Assembly (NCBI GenBank): GCA_033439765.1
Contig: JAULSN010000014.1
Coordinates: 434,001 to 498,000, forward strand
Direction of reading: 5' to 3'
DNA from: Lasiosphaeria ovina
Lineage: Eukaryota > Ascomycota > Sordariomycetes > Sordariales > Lasiosphaeriaceae
Length of the DNA stretch: 64,000 nucleotides
How positions within the stretch are numbered: position 1 is the stretch's first letter; the number at the start of each line of letters is the position of its first letter. Shown one piece after another: positions 60,981-64,000 of this stretch. A program made the translations under genes and the position numbers. A model generated the notes under the pieces. It had not been told where the DNA came from. It worked only from the letters and a program-made list of their open reading frames with translations, and searched no databases.

Positions 60981-62274
60981 CTGGAAAAACCTCTCTTTTG
61001 AGGCTGGAAAAACGCGCTGCAGATATATATACATATACACTTCGAAAAGGGACGAATACACTTCTTCCACCCGGCCTCTCTTACCGAGAGACCCATCCTT
61101 CCATGCGGACCGTAAGGCTGTTGCCGCCGATGAACCGTTCAAGGGCCCGGTTCGGTATGGCCTTTGTTAGGGCGTCGGCTGGGTTGTCGTCGCCGTAGAT
61201 CTACCTGACTTCGTGTAGCTCACGTCGCTCGTATGACTGCCGTAAGGCCATAATATCGATCATCAGCCTCTTTTCCTTTATTGTCCCTAGCTTAACGAGG
61301 CACTCGTATAGCGAGTACGAGTCTATACAGATAACCGTAGGTACGGTAGGTAGGTTGAGGTGCTTGGTGACCATCTGGATCGTAGAAGCCAGGGCGTAGG
61401 CCATGTCTACGCCGGCTACTATACTATAGACCTCGGAAGCGAGTACGCTATATATGACTCGCTTACTCTTTGTACTAGAGAAGTGAATGATATTACCGTG
61501 AATAGTGAACTGGGACTCTACCGTATCCTCGTTAGCCAGGATAATCACGAAGCCGAGTTATAATATGAGGTCCCGGTTATTAGCGAAGGAGCCGTCGACG
61601 AAGACGAAGAGCTTCGTATTAGTTAGGTCTAGGGGGATAAACGTCAGCCCTCGGTCTTAGTTACTAATCTGCCACTCTATACGTCGGTTGAGGGCCTTGA
61701 AGTCCTCTAGTATAGGCTCCTGGTATTGTACTACGCTTAATAGGTCGAAGTAGGCCTCAGGCTGATAGATGGAGGCGATATACGCACCGCGGGCCCGCTA
61801 TTCGACGTACTACTGTTTGGCGTCAACTACGTTATAGTCAGCGGGTCGTAGCCTACTGGCCTGGCCTTTCTGCCGTAGGGTGATCGTATCGTTAGTGAGT
61901 GTGGCGATCCCTCCGTTGAATACCAGTAGTTCCTTTAAAGTCAGGACCTACTTAGGCTTTATACTAAATACGGCCTCTTATAGCTGTCTTTCCTTAGCGT
62001 GGGAAAAGGCCTCGGTTAATAGGCCGATCGTATTATCGGTCTGCATTCCGATATAGGCAAATTCCGGGTTTTCCGGGTTGGAAATTAGCAAGTAGGGGTC
62101 GTACGTAGATGTCATTATCTGGAGCTTCTCTAAGTGATGCTTATAATAGGTAGCCCACTAGTGGGTTCCTGCCTTAGCCAGGCCGTATAACGGCTTAATC
62201 ACACGCATCACGGTACCTTCAGGGTACTGGTCCCGGATTTGCTTGGGTAGGTAGGCTAGGATTTCGCGGTTGAG
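60737..62274 (-). mobile_element. Ty1/copia element: RT and RNase H, truncated by insertion
   Basis: The minus strand from 62274 reads REILAYLPKQIRDQYPEGTV, MRVIKPLYGLAKAGTHWWAT, DPYLLISNPENPEFAYIGMQ, TDNTIGLLTEAFSHAKERQL, and later FVFVDGSFANNRDL, ESQFTIHGNIIHFSSTKSKR, CIDSYSLYECLVKLG, KEKRLMIDIMALRQSYERRE, DNPADALTKAIPNRALERFI and MEGWVSR then TAA (61081). This is the copia reverse transcriptase and RNase H. The RT catalytic pair reads TDN, Asp to Asn by G-to-A. A few TAG codons replace Trp. The 5' half is cut off at 62274 by the next element. Confidence 0.9.
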
Positions 62275-64000
62275 TGTCACGGCATGTGTCAGACAAGTGG
62301 CTGGAAGGACTGGATTGAGCCTAGCGCCTTAGCATTAGGCTAGCGCCTTGGCATGCAACTCGCACGCCCTGAGGCCGCGTAGGATTTACGGTGTGGTCAG
62401 TGCTGAGCCCTCATCACGTGACCTACACCTACCTTACTTCCTCGCCGCGCCCGGGCATTAGATTCTTCTTTTCCTTTTTCCTTCTTTAGCTTTAGATTCT
62501 ACGAATACAGCGACTATATACAGCCCTACCTCATTCGGTTAACTATACGGTAATAATCTAAAGCTCAATCTCTTTACTCGCCTAGGAAGGTAATTGAAAA
62601 GAATATCCCACTAGAAAAAACCCGCGATCGCTACGAGTACGCGACCGCCGACCAGGAAAGACTACATTACTCCAAGCGGGGTAATAGGGCAGAGATAGTA
62701 GACGGTAAGATGCCTACCATTAACGACGAGGCCATATAGGCAGCCCTATAGGCCGTAATTGAGGAAGTCAACTTCGATCGTGATGGCTTTATGAAGATTC
62801 ACCCTCGTAAGAAGAGCGAGACGACGTTGGCACTTATTATAAAGGAAGTCGAGATAGTTATAAGTACTACGAAGGCGCCGTCCGGCGTAGTATCTATAAC
62901 CGAGGGCCGTAATAACCCCGACCGTATCGACACCCGCGACTTCACGACGCGTATCGTAGCCGAGATTAATAGCGTTAAGTTTACCGCTTCTATTAACGAC
63001 GTTAATAATGACCTTCAAGAGAAGTTGTCCGACTTGGCCGCTTTGTTCGTTAAGCGAAATAAGACTAGCCCGATAATGCCCTTCTATATATGGCTAAGTA
63101 ACGATATTACCTTCGAAGGACCTATAGATCTTAAGGATTTCGAGCATATCTCGACCGAGTACCTAGATGAATACTTTTAGGAGTTCAAGCTCCGTACGCT
63201 TATAGTTCATACTTTATACGAGTAGATATTATAGTTATATAGTATTACCCGATACTAGTCAGTCATTATTAATAATATTAAGACTTGGGCTACCCGTATT
63301 CTTGCCTAGACTACGCGATCGGTTGCTACTATAACCCCGGTTATAGACCTAGCTAGCGCTAGTAGAAATAATGATAGACTTATCGTCGAGATAACGGAAG
63401 CCCTTAGCGAGAAAGACATCGTTATTTAGCGTATATAGGATAAGATTAACGAGCTAAGTCGTACTATTACTAATAACGTTATTAACGGCTTAATCCGTAG
63501 CTCTATACCTACTACGAACGAGAGCTCGACGCGACGAAGCGCTAAGACGGCAGACCCTCCCCTCTTCTATAATAATAAGGAGAAGGATACGATTATATTT
63601 AATACTTGGATCCGTTAGATTATTAATAAGTTAGATATTAACGCCGATTACTTCGATAACGACCGGGCTAGATAGTCTTATATTGAACTTCGCTTGGCTA
63701 GTAAGGCCTCATACTAGCTAGAGCCCTACCTAGAAGAGACCTATCCTAACTAGATTAAGACCTTAAACGAGCTATTAGCCTAGCTTAAGAACGAGTTCCG
63801 TAATATCAATCGCGTGGAAGAAGCTAATTAGGAGTTTAATAAGCTATAGATAAAGCTAGGATAGGATTATAACGAGTTCCGTAACGAGTTCGTTCGGCTT
63901 ACTAGCGAGTATCGCCGCGATCGCTCCGAGTGGAAGACCGAGTTCAAGCGTCGCCTTACCCCTACGTTCTAGGATAAGTTAATCCGGGATTATATTAACG
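62275..64000 (+). mobile_element. Ty3/gypsy-type element, LTR and Gag, runs off window
   Basis: TGTCACGGCATGTG at 62275 begins an LTR related to the solo LTR at 9887 (shared TCTTCTTTTCC and CTTTAG then TACGAATA). Its inner edge is somewhere between 62500 and 62580. The interior has MKIHPRKKSETTLALIIKEV and a 129-residue open piece (62791-63180). From about 63555, through TAG codons, it reads PPLFYNNKEKDTIIFNTWIR, INADYFDNDRAR.SYIELRLA, LEPYLEETYPN.IKTLNELLA and DYNEFRNEFVRLTSEYRRDR, a gypsy Gag capsid. Pol would lie beyond 64000. The element interrupts the copia polyprotein. Confidence 0.8.

Noticed and set aside
1..64000. Telomeric repeat arrays, rRNA genes
   Set aside because: No TTAGGG/CCCTAA arrays and no rRNA-like sequence were seen on reading through.

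Overview
The window looks like nuclear DNA of a filamentous ascomycete (Pezizomycotina; a Sordariomycete is my guess, not shown). The evidence is: short introns of 58-114 bp with GTRAGT donors, CTRAC branch sites and YAG acceptors; fungal-type transposons (Fot1/pogo, Tc1-like, hAT, MULE with FAR1 domain, Helitron, Ty1/copia, Ty3/gypsy, a LINE RNase H remnant); and a strongly AT-rich block whose mutations are CpA-to-TpA, the signature of repeat-induced point mutation (RIP). There are no operons, no rRNA, no convincing tRNA and no telomere repeat. It reads as an accessory, repeat-rich region with few intact genes.

Region by region. 0-6.5 kb holds decayed transposons (MULE, Tc1-like, a hAT 5' end) and broken coding fragments. 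6.9-16.5 kb is a cluster of DUF7924 (PD-(D/E)XK-like) sequences: one intact gene (7345-8691) and two broken copies, with an inverted duplication around the first two, plus a Myb/SANT-like gene and a pogo transposon carrying a solo LTR and a MITE-like insertion. 16.5-22.4 kb holds a hAT remnant and a MULE-like element that has captured a piece of an NF-X1-type zinc-finger gene. 22.7-27.2 kb has two coiled-coil genes and a small four-exon bHLH-like gene found only by splicing. 27.4-31.7 kb is minisatellites, short A-tailed repeats, a LINE RNase H fragment and two copies of a P-loop exon. 35.8-38 kb has the second Myb/SANT gene and a third MULE copy. 41-48 kb has a Tc1-like element, a second broken PD-(D/E)XK-like gene, a zinc-knuckle gene with an internal duplication, a helical hypothetical gene and a hAT C-terminal domain. 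50-53.6 kb holds a small cysteine-rich gene and two decayed genes.

From about 53.7 kb the base composition collapses to AT. This is a nested transposon graveyard: a RIP-mutated Helitron, then a RIP-mutated pogo transposase split by a gag-only LTR retrotransposon with a perfect 5-bp target duplication, then a copia element on the minus strand, itself broken by a gypsy-type element that runs off the window end.

Most recognisable genes are mobile-element proteins, their fragments, or duplicated accessory families. The best candidates for functional host genes are the DUF7924 gene (7345), the two coiled-coil genes (22770, 25276), the bHLH-like gene (26471-27113), the Myb/SANT gene (35850), the zinc-knuckle gene (45544), the helical gene (46653) and the small cysteine-rich gene (50824). 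Family assignments were made by reading translated motifs, without database searches.
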